Source: JBGTGG01 sp964398945
Lineage (GTDB): Bacteria > Bacteroidota > Bacteroidia > Cytophagales > Cyclobacteriaceae
NCBI GenBank assembly: GCA_964398945.1
Contig: CAYNOT010000017.1
Coordinates: 1 to 64,000 of the forward strand
Reading direction: 5' to 3'
Length of the DNA: 64,000 nucleotides
In this document: positions 11,601 through 16,186 of the stretch, piece by piece
Layout: the number at the start of each line of letters is the position of its first letter
Position numbering within the stretch: position 1 is the stretch's first letter
Made by a program: the position numbers and the translations under genes
Notes under the pieces: generated by a model
What the model saw: the letters and a program-made list of their open reading frames with translations, nothing else
The model's database searches: none
What the model was told of the DNA's origin: nothing

Positions 11601-12720
11601 ATGTACCCGCAATTGTATTGTTTACGCCTATTGCTGATGCTGGCAAGGTAGAAGTAGTGAAACCAGGAATTTCTGCACCCGGTGCATTTGCATTATCCTG
11701 AAACCAGGTGACTATTGAATTGGCAGGAAATGGATTAGGTATGTTGATAGAGAAATTTGGCAATGGACTGGTTGCATTACAAACAACACTATTATTCGGA
11801 GTGGGTGGTGGCGGCTCCTCCACTACTATAATTCTTGCGGTTTCCGTTACAGGTGCAGATCCGGGAAAAGGATTACATCTATTCCAATACTCCATGGTAA
11901 TTTCAAACACCTCACCCACCTGAGCATCCGCAGGAATTGTAATAGGTAGGGTAATCGTTGGGGGAACTGGATTCAGAGATGGAGGGCCATCGGATATCAC
12001 TGCACCTGCGAAAGGATAAGCTTGAATAATGCCACCCACTTCAACACCCGTTGCCGATGTGATGGTAGTTACCGTACCATATGTAAACCTTCTCCATCGT
12101 TGATTAGTATTAATAGGAGGCAATGAATATTCAGGCGGTACACAATTTAACGTACTTCTATCGGTGAAGGTAACGGTTGTTTCTGTTCCTCTACAAACCC
12201 GATAGGTGTTGACACTGGTAGCAGTTTCTTCTAACCTCAGTACACCAGAGTTTTCATTATCTACATTAAAGCGTGTAAACCTTGGTGAAGCTCCAAAGCT
12301 CGTGGTGCAGAGAAAGCCATTGATAAACAAGGTTACACGTGGTATGTACTCGCATTTTACCTCATCACCTGTGGTAGGGAAGTAATGCGTGATATTGTTG
12401 CGCACCCAAGTATCTGTAATTGGATCATAAAAGGCTGGTAATACTGGTGCGGGTGAACCGTCATCCCACTCAACTGCAAAGGAGACTACATCTCCAGGAG
12501 AAACATTTCCCGCTATAATACTTATAGTTGCTCCAGTGCCGGGACCACCGGCTGCATCAACGTTTGCACATAAATCACCTAGATTTGTACTAGTTGGGCC
12601 TCCTGATATTCCAGCTCCTCCAACACCCAAACAACCCTGAGAAAATCCTACCTCGTAAAGTCCAAAGACCAACAAAAAAAATAGAGTAAACCTCGCAAGT
12701 TTAAAAAATGACATCTCCAT
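2632..12720 (-). CDS. Giant SprB-repeat surface protein with T9SS C-terminal domain
   Basis: About 3,362 residues. A signal peptide (hydrophobic run ending GFSQG) is followed by many Ig/PKD-like segments with regular cysteines and TVNPLP linkers. Next come eleven SprB-type repeats of roughly 75 residues, then further PKD-like modules with a WDFGDGG motif. A C-terminal gliding-associated domain closes the protein (IPNAFTPN, MQIYDRWGNLIFES, GWDGYDRNGRLLPSGVYVY). This last domain is the type B sorting signal for T9SS export. ATG at 12720 is chosen over upstream codons because it sits just before the signal peptide; 12714 is equally possible. It is probably a cell-surface adhesin or gliding filament. 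The downstream porP-like gene is coupled to it. Confidence 0.9.
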   Translation of the reverse strand: MEMSFFKLARFTLFFLLVFGLYEVGFSQGCLGVGGAGISGGPTSTNLGDLCANVDAAGGPGTGATISIIAGNVSPGDVVSFAVEWDDGSPAPVLPAFYDPITDTWVRNNITHYFPTTGDEVKCEYIPRVTLFINGFLCTTSFGASPRFTRFNVDNENSGVLRLEETATSVNTYRVCRGTETTVTFTDRSTLNCVPPEYSLPPINTNQRWRRFTYGTVTTITSATGVEVGGIIQAYPFAGAVISDGPPSLNPVPPTITLPITIPADAQVGEVFEITMEYWNRCNPFPGSAPVTETARIIVVEEPPPPTPNNSVVCNATSPLPNFSINIPNPFPANSIVTWFQDNANAPGAEIPGFTTSTLPASAIGVNNTIAGTYRVWASYFGVNNPQGISCESARIPVTLTVRENLPIIPAPFPGYSNQVCRDDLMTITLPNPGIEPFGGATEYVWSVTGGGGVSVTPTANSATFDFTAIAFGGASFVDRNIRIVRRYTTGLTCQSPNRDLPVRIFAPSVGGTLSAVPDICETSPVGTINLTGERGTVQRWEVSFNNGPFLPNAALGTGTSISPGTVDFGNYRYRAIVANGTCAEATSSIEELDVFPNPDVASVGADQPWCKATLDSDPLGGNTPVTGTGVWSVFSRPAASTATAANFNDATQGNTIFNGDAFGIYVLRWTITSGICTSEADIVIDFGTLPGPQDAGVAGPFCGFSGALNAAAPPTVGIGQWSLAPGPQPGTAIFADDLDRTSDVTVSAYGDYTFRWTVTSGICDPPSADDVVVQFREIPTASVGADFTTCMDPLTLDPVAVSGTVGGGIGALQRGRWEIVTGNGTLQSSGAAIGSEIVGPAINDAYIPVAGDAGDIELRLVAIDDFAGDPCGDVNSTILTITLDRRPAGADAGPPQSICEDNTTLEAVAVNNGGEGTWSSTDPNVTFSDPNDPAATVSDLPIGPTTLTWTVTSALGECTLPPAEVIITRNPLPDAHDPAPLLCELVESSAVRPNVDLTTFNDGVTGIAGSVDRTVQWFSNVPRSPATLIADPTNYSIGNGTVLFTRVATISTTCTADGLVSFTVNPLPIANDLFPEICEDLPVGAAFKDDVDLTLLDEQVYGVGQTDRVVTWFTDDSYTTPIADPTNVNGVTDGAQFFARVRNTITDCENDATITFTVNPRPVVNPIAGPTNVCADPDAVVLYQVTTVNPGSTYVWNIPQGTGEFVQFAGGGVNDFFVLINFPNIVSAPGLDISVTEISPDGCEGVTEFLNIVVESSPPDIIINGPLSVCANETGVIYSVANLPNTTFAWSVPIGASIIGGQGTNSIIVNFGALSGNVSVLPTTSTGCPGNSDVEFVAVTPRPILEPLLNATNCSNDLSGIIFDVVFGSVPATSYNITAVNVDAGLFPITGPTSGTGLAADAIANDEFENLTGGPLNVRYTVIPVSAEGCEGAPRTVTLTVRPEPTLDPNLGVTICSQQPTGIILQVATGSFPADQFQIVSIDSNGLTASAGNPVTGIFGPTEIADHAWLNTTAAPVTVTYHIRPINSSTGCIGDPPQPMNVIINPEPIVTPDAETICSGFSPTLTLTSSLPNSTFTWTVKSVDGLAIGASSGTGNTITDVLVNNSGAVGTVTYEVIATGPVGSGACASEPVDVVITVDPAPTVVNQTQTVCSDVAGGTTSVTDLVSLQPSINVDATLIFTWFQDAALTIPIPLADINAYPMGNGIPVFARVSNATCNSVASVNFTVNPLPSVAASATPFNGFEITCNGANDGRITAVASQGTPPYLYSIDGGANFFPTATFNSLPPDTYTITVRDSRGCIVNSAPVGIAEPPVLEITSTVIVAPACRNTSTGSIQVVAQGGITGTYTYSINGSAFQATDLFSNLLAGSYTVTVRDANNCTASSTVTVVDPPLLDGSITGQINVDCNGRNTGSVTVEGSGGVAPYTYAIDGVNFQPSGTFNALPAGAYTVTVRDFNSCIAPVSVNIAQPGVLVLNLSSKTDVLCNGTSTGEITVAGAGGTEPYEYAIDGTTFQASGDFTGLPFGLQTLTVRDANLCLATLDVMINQPNPITGSITSQTNVDCFGNNTGSVTVNGIGGTGTYLFAIDGGAFGGSPTFTGLAAGPYVVTIRDQNNCTTDVPVTITQPTALGGSVVNSTNVLCAGGNSGTVEVLGTGGTSPYQYSINGGGLFTSNPSFTGLTAGDYTVIVRDNNLCTVDIDFSISQPTPLFAAINSQTAVDCRNNATGSVTVGATGGTVPYAFSIDGSNFQPTGIFNGLAAGNYIVRVRDANSCTQNVNVTITEPPQLLLALQSRTNVDCNGNSTGGITVVATGGVGGYTYSRDGVAFVGSPTFTGFAAGTHTLFTRDANNCQAQVDVVITEPLVLELNVASKNDVLCNGQSTGSITVEATGGAGSYEYSRDGIIFTPLNVFFGLTAGTYTITVRDGNGCLDDVVVDIAQPGALTASATETASILCHLGTDAELTVSTGGGVAPLSYLLLEDPANASGAITGVFAGIRAGTYTIRVTDANGCSVVTAPVTVTEPTQLQITAQITSDYNGFPLSCAGASDARIDAVATGGTGAYTYTLLNPGIVASNATGIFDLLPAGNYTVQVVDDNSCLTLSLPVLIFDPFPFSAGFIGFNQAVCQGDNPVLIQELVPPFGGIGDYQYQWQESLDGVTFSDVAGALSATFIPPAALAQTTFYRRVVGSGTCTALESNIVQITVNPLPTVVFTAPAEVCEGDFFLLEFNFTGSPPFRFDYTDGINVYNNNVGNFYTPVPVFNFANTTTYTLTRVVDINGCVIFPNESVTVDVSRIDPNFTIVGPAAQCSGSTFTFQWTVYPDVEYTWIFGDGAQQVIAPNTLPAGTNTIDHIYISLVPSTAINFPVIMRATNLANGCGPKQSNQAITVFPSIAVNVLPSDNSICSGETINFNNLTQGANTHRWFYRELGNVGQELDVRTTPSVNYTFTNNTTQNPITYEVVYVGSNTNGCSDGTTIEIEVYRGITASFDEGVVPEFIGGFANVTFTNTSVPIDVGAFDYAWNFGVDATPATQNGAGPFAVTYSSHGPKTITLDVTNIAAQAAGENCVSSQTKTINLLLPPLTAGFRAIPLKACFPTTIEVVQNTSTGDIFQWQVLDSGGKLVATSNAPLPEFRIVNPGTYDIFLQTTNSITGQNAFAQQNGIEIYDQPQAAFDVRPTTFFVPDTELITFNFTNGASQYDWDFGDGGTSMDFEPKYIYRLEGKYEIVLVAGFDHGNHDVDGDGILDGNIICYDTARREVFGREGGLTKIPNAFTPNPNGPNGGIPGNGSFNDVFLPITRGVEEFEMQIYDRWGNLIFESRDKNQGWDGYDRNGRLLPSGVYVYKLVMRLSDGQRTTQIGDVTLIR
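4925..7515 (-). repeat. Eleven tandem SprB repeats inside the giant adhesin
   Basis: Eleven copies of a protein repeat of about 75-80 residues. Each runs from a C-N-G-x-x-T-G-x-I/V-T-V start through a GG-x-x-x-Y-x-Y-S-I-D-G core to a T-V-T-V-R-D-x-N-x-C end. The copies are diverged, not identical, at DNA level, so this is an old array. The ninth to eleventh copies are the most different: they have extra residues and lose the SIDG core. Each unit keeps two cysteines. Confidence 0.85.
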
Positions 12721-12824
12721 AGGTTTCAATTTCCAATAATAGGAACTTGTAATAGATAAGCCAAACCTAAGACAAAAGGTTAATACCAAGTTTTTAATGC
12801 GGGAAGGGGTGGTTTTGTAACCGG

Positions 12825-12941
12825 GCTAGATGCTGGATTCTGGATGCTAGATGCTGGATACTGGAATCCAGAGACCAGAAACCAGTATCCAGAAACCAGA
12901 GACCAGTATCCAGAGACCAGAGACCAGAGACCAGTATCCAG
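12825..12941. repeat. Inverted CCAGNNN heptamer array 1
   Basis: The left portion (12825-12865) is tandem heptamers read as CTGGATN or CTAGATG. The right portion is about twelve heptamers of the form CCAGNNN, with NNN drawn from AGA, AAA, TAT and AAT. The two portions are reverse complements of each other in type. The right end falls inside the yoeB-like toxin reading frame, which it truncates after about 21 codons. Related arrays occur at 13309-13414, 23307-23382 and 59596-59650. Confidence 0.85.
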
Positions 12942-13005
12942 AAATATCGGTGTTTTGCCAATAGCAATAGTCTTCCCAGGATTCCTCCACAAAGATGTAG
13001 CGCAT
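12847..13005 (-). pseudogene. Truncated YoeB-type toxin, 3' part replaced by heptamer array
   Basis: The ATG overlaps the antitoxin stop codon as TAATG. The first 20 residues read MRYIFVEESWEDYCYWQNTD, which matches the start of YoeB/Txe RelE-fold toxins (the typical W-E-D-Y-x-Y-W block). From about codon 22 the frame enters the CCAGNNN repeat array. It continues for some 30 codons of a 7-residue period rich in W, L, V, S and G, to a TAG at 12847. Normal YoeB is about 85 residues, with catalytic Glu, Arg and His in the lost part, so this product cannot be an active toxin. It was missed by simple ORF calling because it is short. Confidence 0.75.
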
Positions 13006-13256
13006 TATTCAGTTATATCCTTTTCAAAAGAATCGCCTTTCTTTAAGCGGGAGATTGCCGTATCAAGACGCTTTTCGTTCGTCTTTGAAGATAGTTCATG
13101 GTGCGTTGCAGTTAACGAATTGTATTCCTCCAATGACATGATGACAACACCCGAATCTTTTCCACGGTTGATAATCAACGTTTCAAAATTCTTGGTCACG
13201 CTGTCGAGGTAGCGCTTGATGTCTTTTCTAAAGTCCGATAATGTAGTGGTCAGCAT
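13005..13256 (-). CDS. yefM: YefM/Phd-family antitoxin, now without a working toxin
   Basis: 83 residues. The N-terminal DNA-binding half is MLTTTLSDFRKDIKRYLDSV, followed by the conserved INRGKDSGVVIMSLEEYNSL block of Phd/YefM antitoxins and a charged C-terminal tail that would wrap the toxin. It overlaps the start of the truncated yoeB frame by one base (TAATG), as expected for a coupled TA operon. The upstream palindromes at 13273-13290 carry the TGTACA core known for YefM-YoeB autoregulation. The toxin gene is destroyed, so this is a solitary antitoxin. It could still bind its operator or neutralise a YoeB encoded elsewhere; that is speculation. Confidence 0.88.
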   Translation of the reverse strand: MLTTTLSDFRKDIKRYLDSVTKNFETLIINRGKDSGVVIMSLEEYNSLTATHHELSSKTNEKRLDTAISRLKKGDSFEKDITE

Positions 13257-13272
13257 GGTTCTGTGATTTATC

Positions 13273-13290
13273 TGTACAAATATATGTACA
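13273..13290 (-). promoter_or_regulatory. yefM operator: two TGTACA cores over a -7 box
   Basis: Two TGTACA hexamers (13273-13278 and 13285-13290) lie 12 bases centre to centre. This is the operator layout described for E. coli yefM-yoeB. On the minus strand the bases between and within them read TATATTTG (13277-13284), a good Bacteroidota -7 box, so repressor binding would cover the promoter. The usual -33 position falls in the adjacent AGTTGGT/CCAG repeat array and shows no TTTG. Confidence 0.7.
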
Positions 13291-13414
13291 TTAGTTGGTA
13301 GTTGGGCAGATGCTGGATGCTAGATACTGGATGCTGGAATCCAGAAACCAGAAACCAGTATCCAGAAACCAGAATCCAGAGACCAGAATCCAGTATCCAG
13401 AGACCAGCATCCAG
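13291..13414. repeat. Heptamer array 2: AGTTGGT stub joined to inverted CCAGNNN array
   Basis: It starts with a short TTAGTTGG TAGTTGG stub (13291-13305). It then passes into CTGGATG, CTAGATA, CTGGATG heptamers and finally about ten CCAGNNN heptamers in the opposite sense. It lies directly upstream of the yefM operator, so the whole TA locus is bracketed by two arrays of the same family. There is no identity to any transposon end that I can see. Confidence 0.82.
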
Positions 13415-13504
13415 TGAAGCTCAGGTTTTTTTTGCACGCGAGAAGATTCTTGTTTTAATTTGCCAAGATTCTGAAACTAAACTTTGGTAAGGTATTTCAA
13501 GGCC

Positions 13505-14236
13505 ATGACAAAAATCCTGTTAAAAGACAAGAAAGCGGATACTGGAATCAATACCAACTTTGAATTGGGTTCTGATACTGTTTATCCGTACCAATGCTTG
13601 TCCTTAGGCAATTTGCGTGGGGAACGCTGGAAAGATGTGCCAGGCTTTGAGGGATATTATCAGGCCTCTAACAAAGGTCGGATCCGTTCAATTGATAGGA
13701 CCATCCCCCACCCCAGGTTAAAACAACAATTTGTAAAAGGACGAGTCCTATCCCAGTCTATTGCGAGAAACAAGAACTCGATTGTTGGCGATGAAACAGT
13801 AGATCTACGGGTTTCCCTTAATCTTGAAGGCAAACAAAGTTATTATAATGTCCGCAGGCTTATTTATTTCACTTTTAAGGAACGAATCAACTTTGAAAGT
13901 GATGGTTTCATTATCCTAAATAAGGATGGGGATGGATATAACTGTAGTCTTCCTAATTTGATGAAGGTTTCCAAAAGTGCCAAGCAAAGCCGCGTCTTTG
14001 AGCGTGGAAGGGCAGGCAATTACTTAGGGACTGCCGATAGGTCTACGTGGAAGACTCAGCCAGGGCATGCCAGAAGAAAGGCCATCATTCAAATGGAGCT
14101 TAACGGGAAGCATATAAAGAGGTTTGACAGCATCACTGAAGCTTCATTACAGACTGGGTTTGGTGAGAAGGAAATAATTGAAACTGCAAAAAAACGCAGG
14201 AAGCAATACCATGGCTTCAAATGGAAGTACGCCTAA
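13505..14236 (+). CDS. Solitary NUMOD4/NUMOD1 protein with degenerate HNH core
   Basis: About 243 residues. Residues near 40-65 read RWKDVPGFEGYYQASNKGRIRS, the NUMOD4 motif. The C-terminus (IIQMELNGKHIKRFDSITEA and following) is a NUMOD1 DNA-binding helix-turn-helix motif. These modules belong to HNH homing endonucleases. The middle part, where the HNH would be, keeps the N-x-x-x-NL frame (YNCSLPNLMKV), but the expected catalytic histidine block is replaced by IILNKDGDGYN. Nuclease activity is therefore doubtful. The ATG at 13505 is preferred to 13484 because the motif starts well inside either way. No intron or intein signal surrounds it. It is probably a selfish gene that settled beside the repeat array. 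Confidence 0.75.
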   Translation: MTKILLKDKKADTGINTNFELGSDTVYPYQCLSLGNLRGERWKDVPGFEGYYQASNKGRIRSIDRTIPHPRLKQQFVKGRVLSQSIARNKNSIVGDETVDLRVSLNLEGKQSYYNVRRLIYFTFKERINFESDGFIILNKDGDGYNCSLPNLMKVSKSAKQSRVFERGRAGNYLGTADRSTWKTQPGHARRKAIIQMELNGKHIKRFDSITEASLQTGFGEKEIIETAKKRRKQYHGFKWKYA

Positions 14237-14387
14237 CCAGTATGGCTTGTCAAAATGAACCTGAAACACCAGAAATATCTTTGCAACGATGATTTTATTT
14301 CAAGTTAGGCTCAATGATCAGGAATAATTAACCCGAAAAATCTACCTTTGCACCCGTAAATTCTACGGGCGAACTTTAAAACCATCT
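14237..14387. promoter_or_regulatory. pyrG leader with -7 box and 5' hairpin
   Basis: A TACCTTTG box at 14343-14350 fits the Bacteroidota -7 consensus; no TTTG is seen 19 bases upstream. Just after the predicted start of transcription, CCCGTA (14353-14358) and TACGGG (14364-14369) can form a 6-bp hairpin in the leader, about 20 bases before the pyrG ATG. Whether it regulates pyrG, as leader structures do in Gram-positive bacteria, is not shown by the sequence. Confidence 0.5.
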
Positions 14388-16007
14388 ATGTCAGCAGCGA
14401 AGTATATTTTTGTTACCGGGGGTGTTACTTCTTCCCTTGGAAAGGGGATTATTTCCGCTTCGCTCGGTAAGTTGCTGCAAGCCAGGGGCTTTAAGGTCAC
14501 CATCCAAAAACTCGATCCCTATATAAATATCGACCCGGGAACCCTCAACCCCTACGAACATGGCGAATGCTACGTGACCGATGATGGGGCCGAGACTGAT
14601 CTCGATTTAGGTCATTATGAGCGTTTTTTGAATGTTGCGACCTCCCGTTCCAACAATGTGACCACGGGAAGGATCTATTTTAATGTGATCACGAAAGAGC
14701 GCAAAGGCGAATATTTAGGAAAAACCGTCCAGGTGATCCCGCACATCACCGATGAAATCAAGCGCAACATCATGTCGCTTGGGGAAACAGGCGAGTATGA
14801 CTTCATCATCACCGAAATTGGTGGTTGCGTGGGCGATATTGAGTCCCTTCCTTTTATAGAAGCGGTACGTCAGGTAAAGTGGGAAATTGGTGCCAATAAC
14901 GTGGTTGTGATCCACCTTACGCTGATCCCTTACCTCAAAGCTGCCAAAGAACTGAAGACTAAGCCCACCCAACACTCGGTTAAGCAATTATTGGAAGCAG
15001 GGATCCAGCCCGATATTTTAGCATGCCGTACAGAGATGCCGTTGCCGCTCGATATCCGGAAGAAACTGGCGCTTTTTTGCAACGTACAGCTCAATAGTGT
15101 GATCGAAGCAATTGATGCCGACACGATTTATGATGTGCCGTTGCTGATGCGCAAAGAGAAATTGGATGAACGGGTATTATCGAAATTAAAAATCCACACC
15201 AAAGAAGAACCTGATCTTGAACAGTGGAAGACGTTCCTTGGCAGGGTGAAGAACCCTGTCAATGAGGTGAACATTGGGTTGGTGGGAAAATATGTCTCCC
15301 TTCCTGATGCGTACAAGTCCATTGCAGAATCTTTTGTACATGCCGGTTCCCAAAATGATTGCAAAGTAAACTTACAGTGGATTTCCGCGGAAGACATTAA
15401 CATAGATTCCGTTCCCAACATGCTGAAAACCCTCGATGGTGTGTTGGTTGCCCCCGGCTTTGGTGAGCGTGGTATGGAAGGGAAAATCGAAACGATAAAA
15501 TACTTACGTGAAAACAATATTCCTTTTTTCGGGATTTGTTTGGGCATGCAATGCGCGGTGATTGAGTTTGCACGAAATGTGTTGAAACTGAATGCCAGTT
15601 CAACAGAACTGGAACCAAAAACCAAGCATCCCGTAATTGATTTGATGGAGGAGCAGAAAAAGATTACCGCCAAAGGGGGCACGATGCGGTTGGGTGCGTA
15701 TGCTTGCAAACTGAAGAAAGGAAGCAAAGCATATCAGGCCTATGGTGAAACAAACATCCAGGAACGCCACCGCCATCGCTATGAATTCAACAACACGTAT
15801 TTAAAACAAGTAGAAGAGGCAGGACTGAAAGCGGTGGGGACAAACCCGGAATCCGGACTGGTTGAAATTGTGGAATTAAAAGACCATCCGTGGTTTGTGG
15901 GCGTGCAGTACCATCCTGAATTGAAAAGTACGGTCATGAACCCGCATCCGCTTTTCGTAAAGTTTGTGGAAGCGGCCTTGAACTATAAGAAGACAGTAAC
16001 AAAATAA
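14388..16007 (+). CDS. pyrG: CTP synthase
   Basis: 539 residues, the normal family length. It converts UTP, ATP and glutamine to CTP, the last step of pyrimidine nucleotide synthesis in the cytoplasm. The N-terminal synthase domain opens with the P-loop-like GGVTSSLGKGI at residues 10-20. The C-terminal glutamine amidotransferase domain has the nucleophile Cys384 in GICLGMQC, with the HPE catalytic partner in QYHPELKS near 515. The gene has its own promoter-like box and leader hairpin upstream. It is followed by a repeat-bearing spacer before yidC. Confidence 0.98.
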   Translation: MSAAKYIFVTGGVTSSLGKGIISASLGKLLQARGFKVTIQKLDPYINIDPGTLNPYEHGECYVTDDGAETDLDLGHYERFLNVATSRSNNVTTGRIYFNVITKERKGEYLGKTVQVIPHITDEIKRNIMSLGETGEYDFIITEIGGCVGDIESLPFIEAVRQVKWEIGANNVVVIHLTLIPYLKAAKELKTKPTQHSVKQLLEAGIQPDILACRTEMPLPLDIRKKLALFCNVQLNSVIEAIDADTIYDVPLLMRKEKLDERVLSKLKIHTKEEPDLEQWKTFLGRVKNPVNEVNIGLVGKYVSLPDAYKSIAESFVHAGSQNDCKVNLQWISAEDINIDSVPNMLKTLDGVLVAPGFGERGMEGKIETIKYLRENNIPFFGICLGMQCAVIEFARNVLKLNASSTELEPKTKHPVIDLMEEQKKITAKGGTMRLGAYACKLKKGSKAYQAYGETNIQERHRHRYEFNNTYLKQVEEAGLKAVGTNPESGLVEIVELKDHPWFVGVQYHPELKSTVMNPHPLFVKFVEAALNYKKTVTK

Positions 16008-16061
16008 AGATCAGCGCGACACTGACGCACAAACAAAATGACTTAGAAATTATTCCAGCAA

Positions 16062-16140
16062 AGCCCACAAAGATTTCGCAAAGAACCGCAAAAGACTTTG
16101 TGTGCTTGGTGTCTTCTTGGCGGTCTTTGCGGGAACTTGG
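16062..16140. repeat. CGCAAAG/CTTTGCG inverted repeat between pyrG and yidC
   Basis: This stretch has nested inverted words: CACAAAG (16066-16072) against CTTTGTG (16096-16102), and CCGCAAAAGAC (16086-16096) against GTCTTTGCGG (16123-16132). Sequences of the type CGCAAAGACGCAAAG with CACCAAG words are known as dispersed intergenic repeats in many bacteria. A relative, ACGCCACGAAGGCACTAAGA, lies at about 48905. Confidence 0.55.
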
Positions 16141-16186
16141 AGTTAGAAACAAGAATATCAGAATATAATAATATAAGTAGAGAGTA

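Noticed and set aside
2700..12000. Many long plus-strand open frames opposite the giant adhesin
   Set aside because: They are antisense shadows of a GC-patterned repetitive gene, with no start signals, family matches or neighbours.
12844..13212. Plus-strand open frame of about 120 codons through the heptamer array and yefM
   Set aside because: It is an artefact of the repeat (no stops in a 7-base period) running antisense to the real antitoxin.
12825..13414. Possible CRISPR array
   Set aside because: The units are 7 bases with no spacers of even length and both strand senses occur; no cas genes are near.
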